Assembly (NCBI GenBank): GCA_047495785.1
Contig: JBLDXI010000031.1
Coordinates: 1,674,001 to 1,738,000, forward strand
Length of the DNA stretch: 64,000 nt
Reading direction: 5' to 3'
From: Lepidodermella squamata
Lineage: Eukaryota > Gastrotricha
The stretch's first letter is position 1; each line of letters starts with the position of its first letter. The translations under genes were made by a program, and so were the position numbers. The notes under the pieces are model-generated. The model was not told the origin of the DNA and searched no databases. It saw nothing but the letters and a program-made list of their open reading frames with translations. Below are positions 22,601 through 34,072 of the stretch, in pieces.

Positions 22601-25248
22601 AGTAATAGGAAAGGTAGGATGTCAGAGATAAATATACCATGCGAATTCCACGAAATATTATTAACGTAAGGCCAAAAGCCAACGACTGAAGTATGCTGGT
22701 GAATCTAATACCTGTTAACATAATTTGAACTAAAAAATCTCCATGAAGTATGAAAAATACAGAGCTTAAAGTTGAAGAACAAGTTAGGCGGTGAAAAATT
22801 GAGCCGAATAGGCTTGTTTTATCAGCTGCTATAGTTCTCCAATTTAAAATCCTTAAAAATCCTTAAATCCTGTATTATAGTTAACGAAATATATTGAAGC
22901 AATAAGTATGTCGAGGCATTCAAGCAAGATGGAATGTATCAAAAAAATGGAGACAAACTGAGGTCAATTATTTTGAGACTAAAGCGCGATGAATATACTT
23001 AAATATGTATGTGTTGCTGGAGAAGAGCGCGATCGCGACTTTTATTTGCTGGGTGTTTAGAAATTCGGACCGGACGTGGCGGACCCGGGGCTGGTTGGCA
23101 CGCCAAGAATGCGATGCGCATGAATCGACCCCGCCGCTCAGTTCATCATCGGGCACGCGCTGGCTCCCAGGGAGTGTTTAGCTTGGTCATTAATGAACAC
23201 ACACACACACACTCACTCAGTCACTCTCAATAATAATAATAGTAATGATAATAATATTCTTCACGACGACGACGATGATGTGGACGACGGAATAAAACGC
23301 TAGCGAGAGGCGTTTTAATAAAGTCGCTGCTTCGACCGTATCAGTTAACGCATGTTGTTGCTGCTGCGATATACAGCTTTCATCCCTCTAGCTGTCTCTC
23401 GCTAAAACTTGTCAAATTCGTATATTATAATATGTAGCGCGATGAATAATAATAATAATAATAATTTGGCGTAAAAGATGCGCAAAGACGCGCGATCGAT
23501 TTTATTTCGCATTTTTATTACTATGTAGACGCAGCAGCCGCAGCTAGCCAATAGCTATGACAACCATGTCGAGAGTGGACAGACAGTGGACAGGCAGCAG
23601 ACACGCCCTTATTATATTATACAAAAATCGTTATTATTATTATTATCATATAGTATAGTAGTGAAAATGCTATGGCGATGTTTGGCCAGGCGAGCCGGCT
23701 ATTTTTGCGCCGCGCAAATAATAACAACAACAGATATCATAGCGATGCGCAAAGACGCGCCCGAGTCGCGCGCTTGTCAAGTGAAAAACGGCTATTTCGG
23801 CGTCCATTTTCGCGTATTAAGCCGCGCATATCAAATTAATCAGCGTTCGACGACGAGTCGATTGATATGCATCTGTAGTTACGTGAAAAAATTCGCATTT
23901 TTCACTTATTGTATGTGTACGTAAGGCCGCGAGTGTGTCGCATGCACACACTAACATACACCGGATTCGATAATATTTGCCCGGGCGTGTTTTAGACCGC
24001 CGCGCACTACTAATATCCGCAAACACGCGGCAAAAAAGTGTGTTTGTTAAACTAATTGTCATTATATTATTATTATTATAAACAAAAACAAAATTCGTGT
24101 AAATTTAAGGTCAAGAGCTACCGGTGTATTGCATCAGAGTAAATAAGGCCGGCTGAGGAGGAAGAGCAAAAAATCAATTTTCACATACTAAACTTCGGTG
24201 AGTAAATAAAAACTAAATAACAGTTAATATAGCCCTATTTTATATATACCCTATATGCCGACTATCTTCGCCGCGAGCATTAATAATTGCGCTGAAAATC
24301 TTCCTAAAAATTTAAAATTTGAAAAGCATGAAAAAATCCTAATAAATAAAAGCGACTTGTAAATTAAGAATATTTCATTATTATTAGGAAATTAAATATC
24401 AAAAATTAAATAATTAAATTAATTCCAAAAATATTCTAATTATTGGAAAGCGAAATCTAGCTTTTGAGTGCTATATCGGATAGTAATAAAAATCGCACCA
24501 AAATATAGAGCAGGGTGTCTGCAAAATTGTCGTGTGAGAATCCATTTCCTAATTTTGTGGGTGCACACTTTTCGACGACTCGAAAAATGTCTAGAAAAAG
24601 TTTAATGGAGATTTCGAAAACGATATTTAGGAACGCCAAAAGCACCGGCTGTTATGCACCGGATGATGTTTTACCTAAGGCGTGGATATAGATACTCTTA
24701 GCAGGAGGAGCAGGAGCATTCTGAAATAGCTGTGATACTTTATTAAAAATTCGTATAATATTATTATTATTATCACTATTTTATACGGCAGTTTGTATAA
24801 AAATGGAGAAGTGATGCGCAGATAAGACGCGCGCTAACATCTGTCGTGTTTAATTACGCAGAGTGCGTAAAAAAGGCTACAAGGCAGCTCGCACATCCGA
24901 CTAACAGCTGCTCATCTCTGATTGTTGACGAGAAGCTACAGAGAGACTAGCAAAAGTATATGCACTGAATTTCAGCAGCGGCACGTTCGCTCGTAATTTT
25001 TCTTCGTTTTGTCGGCTTCTCAGTGTGATTTTGCTTAAATTAAGTGAATCATCACCACAACACGTGTCACTGATATATGAAAAAAGCCAAGTTGATATCA
25101 TTTATTTTATTATAATTATTTTTTTACGCTTGGGCGCGGCGGAAAGAGACATTTTCGCACAATGACGATGATAAATTCGAGGTTTTTTCATTGTACAATA
25201 ATCAAGTAATAAATTATAACAATTATTCTTTTGATGATTTTTCCTGGT
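19656..25248. other. About 5.3-kb gene-poor region upstream of alpha-tubulin
   Basis: No gene with a recognisable product. The low end includes the alternative tubulin start (ATG at 19896-19898). GC-rich islands full of CGCG words (about 20,140-20,300, 21,280-21,500, 22,990-23,170, 23,690-24,000) alternate with AT-rich DNA and simple repeats: TAA/AAT trinucleotides near 23,235 and 23,445, and a CA/CTCA tract near 23,200. This fits promoter/enhancer DNA for tubulin. The top end, 25,101-25,248, is the 3' UTR of the next collagen, with AATAAA (minus strand) at 25101-25106. Confidence 0.55.
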
Positions 25249-26971
25249 TTAAGGCAGGCGAAGTACTGCTGGTGGGCCGGTCGGCGATTCGGGCGCGAAG
25301 GGTGCCACTTGCTGTCCACCAGGGTGCACAATCACGGTCTGAAAAAAAATTGAATTTTATTCATCATGAAAGGAAAGGAAAGGAAAGGAAAGGAAAGGAA
25401 AGGAAAGGAAAGGAAAGGAAAGGAAAGGAAAGGGGAACTAGCTATGTTATACGTTATATACCTTATAGCTTCCGTTCGGAATCGCTGGAGGTGGTGGTGG
25501 TGGTCCTCCGTTTCCTCCGTTTCCATTAGAGGCGCTACTGCTACCCAAGGGCGGGTAATAGGCGTAACAAGTCGGCAGCGGGAGACCATCGGGGCCAATA
25601 GGGCACGGAGCATCCAAACCAGGCGCACCCTGCTCACCTTTGAAACCGCGTCGACCGCGACCGCCTTTGTCGCCCTTCTCGCCCCGAGGCCCAGGGCGCC
25701 CATCAAGGCCCCCGTCACCCTTTTCGCCTTTTTGACCCGGAGGTCCCGTCGGGCCTGGGATACATATTGAGCTGTTGATGTTCTGCATGACTTGATTTTT
25801 GACGCGGTAAGTTATGTCTTCGACAAGTCGCTGATCCGTTGTCTGGGTGACTGAGGGCCCCGGAGCACCCGGTAACCCAGGATCGCCTCGATCACCCTTT
25901 TCGCCGGGTGGGCCTTGTAATTGTGTTAAGAGGGACGGTCTAGATCGTAGTGTAGCTTCGACATCGCAGCAATCTTTACCCATGTCACCCTTAGGGCCCC
26001 GGTCACCCCTCGGGCCCGGCTCACCCGGTTCACCCTTTTGACCCGGAGGTCCAGCAAGCTCGGTAATGAAACTCGGAAGGATCGGCCGATTGCCCTTTTC
26101 ACCCTTCTCACCGCGGTCACCCTTCGGCCCGGGTAACCCTACACATTGACACTGACCGGATGCTCCGGGCCCAGGGAGCCCGGGCGTCGATAGCTGGCCC
26201 GATGCGAATCGAAATAAATTATTATTATGGCTAGTAGGCTCGGCGAGTTTTCGCAGCTTTCGAATGTGGCGAGTGGGCTTACGGCTGAGTTTGCCGAAAA
26301 CATCGGGAGACAGCGCCTCATCGACAATCGCGCGACGTTCCCGTCTCAGTTTGACATAAGAGTCACGGATGGGTTGCATGGGCTGGGCCTGAAGAGATTT
26401 GGTGATCGCTCGAAGCTAAAAATAAAAAAATAAAAATTTAATTAATTTCAAAATGTAATAAAATAAAAAAATTGAAATTTAATTTATTTTCTTTCCATTT
26501 AAAATTTAAAAAAAAAATCAGAATTTGAAATTCTAAATTTTCTGAAATTTTCAAAATAAAATCTAAAAAAATTACATCGCTGACATGTCGCGACAGTTCG
26601 GCAATACGTATGCTCTGGTAATAAGTCGCCAGTAGCAGGAGGATGGTGCACAGCAGCGTTGACAGGAGCGTCAACCAGGACAGCGACAAACGCGTTGCCA
26701 GGCCCAGTGTGTCAGGCTGAGGCTGAGGATGCGGCTGAAGCGGTAGAGCGACCGCATTATTGCTCGGCGCCTGTTTGCGGCCCGCCAGGCCGTGCGACGA
26801 CTGGCTGCGAGGAGGGCCCGCGGTGGCGCTGGGTATTTCTTCGGAGTGGTGGGAATGCGACAGTGTTTCGTGGTCTTCATTTGCGCTGGCGAGCACGAAC
26901 GGGTAGTGGTGGCTGTTGCTGTTGCACGTTACAGCCGATCGGCCGCGGGTCATTGCAGCAGATACGGGCAC
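25249..26971 (-). CDS. Cuticle-type transmembrane collagen
   Basis: Three exons: 26576-26971, 25462-26415 and 25249-25338; all phase 0, 479 residues. An unusually long N-terminal cytoplasmic region of about 95 residues precedes a hydrophobic segment (SLSWLTLLSTLLCTILLLLA). Exon 2 has KLRRERRAIV, a furin-like cleavage site matching homology block A of nematode cuticle collagens. It continues with short Gly-X-Y blocks broken by Cys pairs (GQCQCVG, DCCD, SICIPG), a longer Gly-X-Y block and the diagnostic DAPCPIGPDGLPLPTC, then a Gly/Asn and polyproline tail. By family, the ectodomain is released, trimerises, is disulphide-linked and built into the cuticle. The start is the first of two in-frame ATGs (second at 26951-26953). 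Confidence 0.9.
25369..25435. repeat. (GGAAA)n pentanucleotide microsatellite
   Basis: About 13 uninterrupted GGAAA units in the last intron (25339-25461) of the cuticle collagen. On the transcribed minus strand it becomes a long (TTTCC)n pyrimidine tract upstream of the 3' splice site, where length changes could affect splicing. Confidence 0.95.
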
Positions 26972-29182
26972 AAATCAAGCAAACATCAAGCCATCAGACA
27001 ATATCGTCTAGATAGTTCGAGCAAATTAAGGCAAAATAGAAATTGATTGACAAAAAGAATAATGACATTTTGATCCTGGGCCACCTATAATTATTGAATA
27101 AAAAGTAAAGCTCGCCAAAATTCAGCAGGTTTTACGGCTACAAGTTGAGAAGTTGTGGTTAAAAATTGGTTTCGAGTCGATTCAAAGTCTAGTAATTTCA
27201 TAAAGATGGTGAATTATGCGAACAGGAAAAGCTCAAGTCGTAAAAAATTGCTAAAATTGCTAAAAAAAGGCTGAAAAATTCGAAAAATTTGAACAATAGT
27301 AAGAAAGGTTCCAGCGCTATAAAATTACCCGTGCTGGAAATCTATCATGTTTTATCCCCATTTTTTAGCAACATGCCCAAATCTTACATGGAATATTTTG
27401 CGCTATTCGCGGTCAGCTAACGATTTATACCTAGGCCAATATCGATTTCCAGTATCGATTCTACAAAAAGTGATTTTACTTCATAATGATTTCAGGAAGA
27501 CAGTTTTGAATTACTGTTTACAACTATGTACCAGAAAATATTTTAGGTACATCACCGTCGATCGGGAGAAGGTAATCGAAATGGAAAAAGCGCAAAATAA
27601 AAGCGAATTCGCGAAAGGTTTCTTAGTGTCCTTTGATAATTTCTAGGTGAAATCAAGCACCAAAAAATGCAAAAAAGTTGTTGTGGACATTTTAAACGTG
27701 TTGTTAGCGCCATGGCGCCTTGAATTTTCACTGCAAAATTTTAAAATTGAAACGACAAAAAAACGAAATGAAAGAATGAATTGCAACCCATGTTACTTGG
27801 AATTGATTTTAAAAATGAGCTGCTATAATACAGTGAAAGTTGTTTAAACCGGACCGGTCTAAACCGGACGATTTCGGGTGGCTCGATCCGAAAGTGTGGA
27901 CTTCACATTATAATTTTATAGTCTAAACCGGACTCTCTAAACCGGACTGGTGTATAAACCGGACGGATTTGGGGCTCGAAGTCCGGTTTATGCAATAAAA
28001 AGTCCAATTTTCTATATAATTTTGAAGAAAGTGCCAGCCCCTGCCTGACAAGAGTAGCCTCAAAATTTCGAAAAAAATTTAACTTCAAAATTATTGCGAA
28101 TATAGCTGAATATGCTGATTATTTATATTAAAATTGTCGATTCCGTACTCAAAAACTATTACTTAGCTTCTAATACTTAAAAATTCCATGAATTTCACGT
28201 GGTATTTCCTATACCGGACTCGGTCCGGTTTAAAATAATTCGGACTTTCTCTAAACCGGACGATTTTGCCTGGCACGACCTTAGTCCGGTTTAGACAACT
28301 TTCACTGTAATATGTTCGCAACATTTTTTACCGCGCCAAACACATTCCCTCGGCCTATCTTAACCTATCCTATAACCTATTACTCACGCTAAAAAGTTGA
28401 ACAAAACCGCAGTTTTGAGACATGGATCTGTTCTCAGCTGCGAAGGAGGGGTTGAACGAAATATTTGCGAATTAATAAACCAAAAATCTGTTTGAATACC
28501 CAATAAATTGCATAAAAATTCAAATATTTCGCATAACAATGTGCTAAAATAAAAATTGCAACAATCATAATACTTCTGGGTAGTAATTTTCTACTAAATA
28601 AAGTAAACATAATCGAAGCACAGGTGGAGTGGAAGTACCTACCGCCTGAAAGAATAAAACTGCGCCAGATTAGGGCGGAAAATGGACAAAACGCGCAAAA
28701 CGGCGGAAATGGCAGCGGCCGAAAGTCGCCGAGCGCGATAACAAGAAACCTGCGCTTTCTTTATATTCAACGTGAATAAACGCGCCGGGCCCTATTAAGG
28801 CCGTGTTCGCCGACTTGTTGATCGATTCGTCGCAAATGCAGTCACGCAGTTGCCATTAAGGCAGTTGCAACCGGCTATTACTTGTACTTGTATACTACTA
28901 CTACACAGCCAGCAACTAACCAACAACTCGCGTGTCTTTTCCTCTTCAGCCTGCATATAACTAACCTGAGGACGAGAAATCACGGCTCGTTTCCGCGCAT
29001 TTATTTACATGAAATTTACTTGCTGCGCCGTGCCTGCATTTTCACCTCTTGTATTATATTTGCCATCAACGTCGTTTTATTATTGCGATTTTCGTAAAAA
29101 TATAGCAACATTTATTTCACTCGAGTTTGTATCCAACCAATAATAATATTTTGGCAATAATAAAAATGTGCGTCGCGGTCGG
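26972..29182. other. Intergenic between cuticle collagen and FANCL
   Basis: No supported gene. Contains a 481-bp MITE at 27829-28309, a short GGTTCCAGCGCTA word near 27,307 like the MULE terminal motif, and the FANCL polyadenylation signal (AATAAA, minus strand, at 29111-29116). Confidence 0.6.
27829..28309. mobile_element. 481-bp MITE with repeated TAAACCGGAC motifs
   Basis: TA-flanked terminal inverted repeats, left 27831-27854 (CAGTGAAAGTTGTTTAAACC) and right 28284-28307, with one mismatch in 24. Several internal copies of TAAACCGGAC lie in both orientations. Length, ends and an internal CGATTTTG/CGTCCGG block resemble the element at 61018-61501. A solo terminal fragment occurs near 38,324-38,372. 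Confidence 0.85.
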
Positions 29183-32100
29183 TCACCAGCCGGCCGAGTC
29201 TGAACTGCCGCCGATTTGTACGCTCATCGTCTGATCGAAAGAGAAAAAAACAAACATGAAAAAATATCGGAAAAATCGAGTCGAATTTTTGACAAACCGC
29301 AGAACAGAAGGGACATTCGCCGCTCCACGTTTTGAAAGACTGTCGCGTGTTAGGCAACGAACGGAACCACTATAAACAGGGCAAACAAAATTCGAAAATT
29401 TAAATTCATGCATCAATATTGAATAAAAAATATGGCAATAATGGCTGATAATTTCAGATTTTTCAAAAATACAACGTTCGATTGGCTTTTCGAATCGAAA
29501 TTCGCCAATGTCAGAATTATACTGATTTTTCAAACGGCAGAAATTAGAGAGATATTAATAATTTTGAAGGGGAAGGGGGGGGGGGAGCTTGGCACACTGA
29601 TCAAAAAAATTCAGTAACGTTTCGATTTCAATTTTGAAAGGCTTCAATTTCAAAATTTCGCCTGGGATTAAGTAAAAAACGTTTTCTTGTACAATTTCGA
29701 GGACCTCGGGATTATTTTCAAGAAATTGAATTTTTCAGAAAAATCGCGCAAATTTTTAAAAATGTTGAAAAATTTCATTTTCAGTTTTTGTCTTGTTTTT
29801 TTCAAGATCGTAACAACCAACTCACTTCGATAAGGCAGTCGCGGTGGAAAAGCCGGCAGCACCTGTCGTTGGGGCAGACGACATCTGGGAATACAACCAC
29901 TACTGGCTGCTTTGTATCAGCCTTGTCTTGGCCACCAGGCAGCAAATTCGGAGCGTCGACGGCGAGCTGCGCGGCGTAGCAGATCTGGCACTCGTTGGCG
30001 ATTTTCTGGTCGAAGGCGCGCGGCATCGGCAGCTGGCCGACGTCGAGGATGCGCTCGAGGTTGTCCAGCAGCCGGTCGGCCACGTCCCACAGAAACACGC
30101 GCTCGTTTATGCTGCCGAAAATTCGCTTTCTTTCTACAGAAAAAAATGTGAAAAAACTATATTCAGCTCCTCAAATGGCATAATGTATTGTCGCCCGTAA
30201 ATTCCCGCAAATTGCTATTTGTGTTCACTTTTTTCGGAAAAATCTTGAGCGAAATTCGACATTTTAGTAATTGTTTGCTCAACATTGTTTACGCTCTCAG
30301 CGGTCAAAATGAAACAGGAACTAATGGCTTTGGTAGAGGCTCGCCTCAAGAGTTGAAAACCTTGAGCTGGACAAAGTTAACAAACTCGCGATTGATTGTG
30401 CCACCGATCAACAACGATGACGATTTGACGCATCTAGATTTATCTGAGTTTCAACTCGCAACCGATTCGCTTAAAAAATATATTTCCAACTAGCGAATAT
30501 GCTCGAACTAATAACTTCGATACCGCGGATCTCTGCGGTTGTACGATATCAATGGTACGTCTTTCAATTTATGGAAATTTTGAACTTTTCTATTTTCTTT
30601 GTATTCATGAAATTTAAATTTATTCATTCATCTCTTAGGAATAACTTCCCTCAAGAGGGCGGCACGCAGCAGCAGAGGAAAATTGCCCTAGCAAACTTCT
30701 ATGATACCCATCTCGTTCATCACCCCGCGCTCCCAGGCGTTGTCCAGGTCACTGATGGTCGCAGTAATCCATGGGTGAGTAATAATAACAATTTCGATAA
30801 AATTAAAAAAGACTCATTCAAAGACACGGGCGATTTTTCAATTAATTTAGAATAATTTCTTTTCAAATTGAAATATTTTCGAATTTTTTTCCCCTCTCCA
30901 GTCCAAAATATTCAAGAGTCTGTCAACTACAGCTCGAAAGCGGAAGTCACACGGCTTTGGCGAGCGGCGACAGCAACAACCTGAAACCCCGACTCAGCGA
31001 GCTGTCGGCCCAGCTGAACGACCGCCCAGCGTCAACCTCGAACAAAACCCGGCCAGCCAATCCTCCCGCCAATTCTACCGACAGATTTGGAGACCGTTCC
31101 TGTTCCTCCCCAGGCCGAGCCTGTCCTAAATGCAGCTGAACAAGGCCAGACCGAGCCTGAGCCGGCTTCGGATGAACAAGAACGTTATCACGACGACGAT
31201 GCCAAGCTGCCATCGCTCGAAGTCCAGACCAATGCCAGGCCAGAGTCGCGATTATTCGAATCGACCATCGAAAGCGAGGCCGGAAGAGCGAAGGGCAGCG
31301 TGGCGAAACCCGGCAAAGAAAATAACAATAAAAACGAAATGTTAGATATTCTCGCTTTTGAAATTTTTATTTTCCTGTTCTGATTAATTAGTTCCGAGAA
31401 TGTGCATCGAAACGCCAATGAATCAGCCTAAATTCGCCACCACCGAAGTAATTCGACTAATCCACGAACTGGTCCAGTGATATTGTTCCGATATTCAGTG
31501 CAAAAATCAGCCTAAACCACCAGCACAAACACCAATCGAAGCACGACCGGAGACAACGAAACACGTTGAATCAAATTCGGAAAAAATAGAAGCAGTAACA
31601 TTGAGAATTGAGACTTTCACTATTAAATACTGAACAACTGCTGGAACTTGATGCATTTTCTGTTGCATCAGTGGCAACACGTTTCACAACCTGTCGCGAC
31701 AGTTGATCGAAAAAATTACGCCCGCCAGTTGCTGAGGTGGATCAGGCTGATAACGCGACTAATATACCTGAGCCGATCGCACCCAAGTTCGACCACCTGA
31801 GAGGACTTTATTATTACTGATTCGAACAAGGCTATCCCCCCAACCAGACGTTTACCGCTAATAGTAAGAATAGTAACTATTAGTAGCTAATAGTAAGTGT
31901 CATGCAAAAGTGTCAACAAACTGACAAACTGAAAAATTTCGTTTCTTCAACACTGAGGTGATCAGTCGAATTTTGAGAAGCTTTCGTAACATTTGGGCTC
32001 GTTCCACGATTCAACATTGTAATGATGAAATTCGCAGAGTTCGGAAATCTAGTCTCCCGCCCGCTCTATCCTCGTTATACAATTGATGGGTTCAGCGTGT

Positions 32101-33930
32101 CCCGAAGTTGCGCAACTATTTTTTAATTTGCCAGCTTTTTGTAGGAAATTAAACCAATTTTTTAAATTGAACATACTGAGTGAATATTCCAGCTTTTATC
32201 TGCGATTCAACCGAAGAAATAGCAAATTTACCGGAGAAAACCCCAATGGTAAGTGGTTCGGTAATTTTGGTATTTTACCTGGCTGGGCCAAATAAATATT
32301 AAATATTATGATTTTTTTCTATTTTTCTCCACTTTCAATCTGTTTTTTTGCGTTCATTTTGCCGAAATTGGAGAATAAATTAGCTTTTTTTTTACGGTAT
32401 GGCTATTGGCACATAATTATGTGCCTCTTATTGGCTATTGGCACATAACATTTTTCATTTAACTGCTTTTTTCGGGAGTTTAATTCCCAGATACCAGCAT
32501 TTCAACCTTGCATTAGCAATCTAGGGGCGGCGAATTCACTGGAATCGTCGGATTTCACGTAACTATGCGATAGACTTCAGATACTCTACTTGGGCTACCC
32601 ATTGGATGACGGATACCCCGATTTGCGGGCCCATGACTGCAATTTCGATATCGCCATTCGATTCCCCGTTGACGAAAATTCTAATATCAATACTCGTGGA
32701 ACATTTCGATGCTTGACTTTCTAAAACATCGAAAATTGAAATTAGCGTTATGTGCCAATAGCCAATAAGAGGCACATAATTATGTGCCAATAGCAACACC
32801 CTTTTTTTTTAATTTTCTCCCAACACATAACACATCACTGTACTTGAAATAACTAAATTCAAGTGATCGCAATTTTACCTTCATCTGGTCCTATCACACT
32901 GCAAACAGGAAACGACCTCGGATTCAGCGGATCGACTTTGATTTGAAGCGAGGTGAAAGGCGCTGTAGAATATAGCGAAAACACCGTTTTAAGCACACAC
33001 TCAACTCGAGGAAAATCGGTTATTACTGAGCACGATGCGGCGATACGTTGCCGATCGATCGGTAACCGGCGGCGCTGGTTCGACGACCCAGCAACTCGCA
33101 TCGAGCGTGTCCATTTCGTCCCAAAACGGCTCGAATTGCGACAACTGCGAGCAAAACAGCGCGTAGATGGCATCTAGCGGCATGCGTTTCAGCCTCGCCA
33201 AGTCCGAAAAAGCGTCCAATTTCGATGGCAGTTGAGGTTTCACGCTTTCGACGCCGTTTTCCGACAGGCTCAACTGCAATAGGTGGGATCGATTTTGAGA
33301 ATCGAATGCTGTTAACTTCAATTCTTGACAATTCGCGCCAATAAACTCGATGCTGAAAATTACGAAAAAAACGTGTGAACATTTTAAAAAAAATTGTCAT
33401 TCAAAGCGATTTTTAGAAATGCAAAATATTAAATGTTCTCGAGACTTCTGGTCGGATAATAACTTAACATTTCAAAATTTTCACGGCTATTTCCTAAACT
33501 CTAACACCGCGTACAATTTCGAGTCGATTTTGTCTAGCGAGTCCAAAATGGATCGAATGCCGCCCGAATTCGATTGTTGCAAATTCGACTGCTGAGCTCG
33601 TTTGCACTTCGAACATTTTCGATCGACCAGTGATTTCAAGTCATATAGAAAGTCTTCTAAAGACGACGAATCTTCGAGTAAGCCAAACACCTCATCTTTA
33701 CAGCCATCAAGCAATTGATCTAGGGGTTGATCGCATTTTACGTCGATCGTTGTTTTAAAATCCCGCCATGTTGGCCATTGAATAGAGATAGCGAACTCTT
33801 GGCCGCATTGAGCAACAATGAACCCGCTGAACTTCAACAAAATGCCTCGATTTGTTCGAATTATTTCAGGAATCAAGCACGGCATCAGCATGAGGTATTT
33901 ATCAAGATTTTTCACGTAACTCTCTATCAT
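29183..33930 (-). CDS. FANCL: FANCL, Fanconi anaemia E3 ubiquitin ligase
   Basis: Six exons (high to low): 33500-33930, 33027-33352, 32879-32962, 29826-30133, 29298-29369, 29183-29230; phases agree and give 422 residues. The N-terminus aligns with the FANCL ELF region (PEIIRTNRGILLKFSGFIVAQ). The middle matches the URD region (FWDEMDTLDASCWVVEPAPP, then RRIVL, then LQIKVDP). The C-terminus has the specialised RING: ECQICYAAQL, CCRLFHRDCLIEWFR, TRQSFKTWSGECPFCSA. By family it is the catalytic subunit that monoubiquitinates FANCD2/FANCI with UBE2T in DNA crosslink repair. About 22 extra residues lie between the first and second Cys pairs of the RING. The start ATG (33928-33930) follows a strong acceptor-like TTTTCTTCTAG by 12 bases, fitting trans-splicing. 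About 45 residues longer than human FANCL. Confidence 0.92.
30134..32878. other. 2.7-kb FANCL intron with coding-like DNA and a MITE
   Basis: GC-richer stretches at about 30,300-30,480, 30,640-30,775 and 30,900-31,350 look coding-like on the plus strand. Examples are a piece reading QQQRKIALANFYDTHLVHHP before a GTGAGT donor at 30775, and a Pro/Glu-rich frame at 31087-31383. Frames are broken and I recognise no family. It could be a nested antisense gene with unresolved exons or a decayed retroelement. Confidence 0.3.
32402..32794. mobile_element. 393-bp MITE with perfect 48-bp inverted repeats
   Basis: Left repeat 32402-32449 and right repeat 32747-32794 are perfect complements. Each repeat itself contains an 18-bp palindrome (GGCACATAATTATGTGCC) and a GGCTATTGGCACATAA direct repeat. 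Lies in the long FANCL intron. No clear target duplication found. Confidence 0.85.
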
Positions 33931-34072
33931 TTTGCCCAACTAGAAGAAAACACAAGTTTTAAAACCAATTTATTTTGAAAAATGAGGTGCTGAGTTAGAA
34001 CGTGAGCAATAAATTACAGTAAAAACTGTGCACAACCGGCTTCGAAAATAACAAACGCAACAATTATTACGA
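33931..34072 (-). promoter_or_regulatory. Operon-like intercistronic region (polyA signal plus trans-splice acceptor)
   Basis: 142 bp separate the EB-module stop from the FANCL ATG on the same strand. On the minus strand it holds AATAAA (33969-33974) and, about 25 bases later, a pyrimidine-rich TTTTCTTCTAG just before the FANCL ATG. This is the arrangement seen at nematode operon junctions. Confidence 0.6.

Noticed and set aside
25364-25436. Short-unit repeat array that might be CRISPR-like
   Set aside because: It is a simple GGAAA microsatellite with no spacers; the host is eukaryotic.
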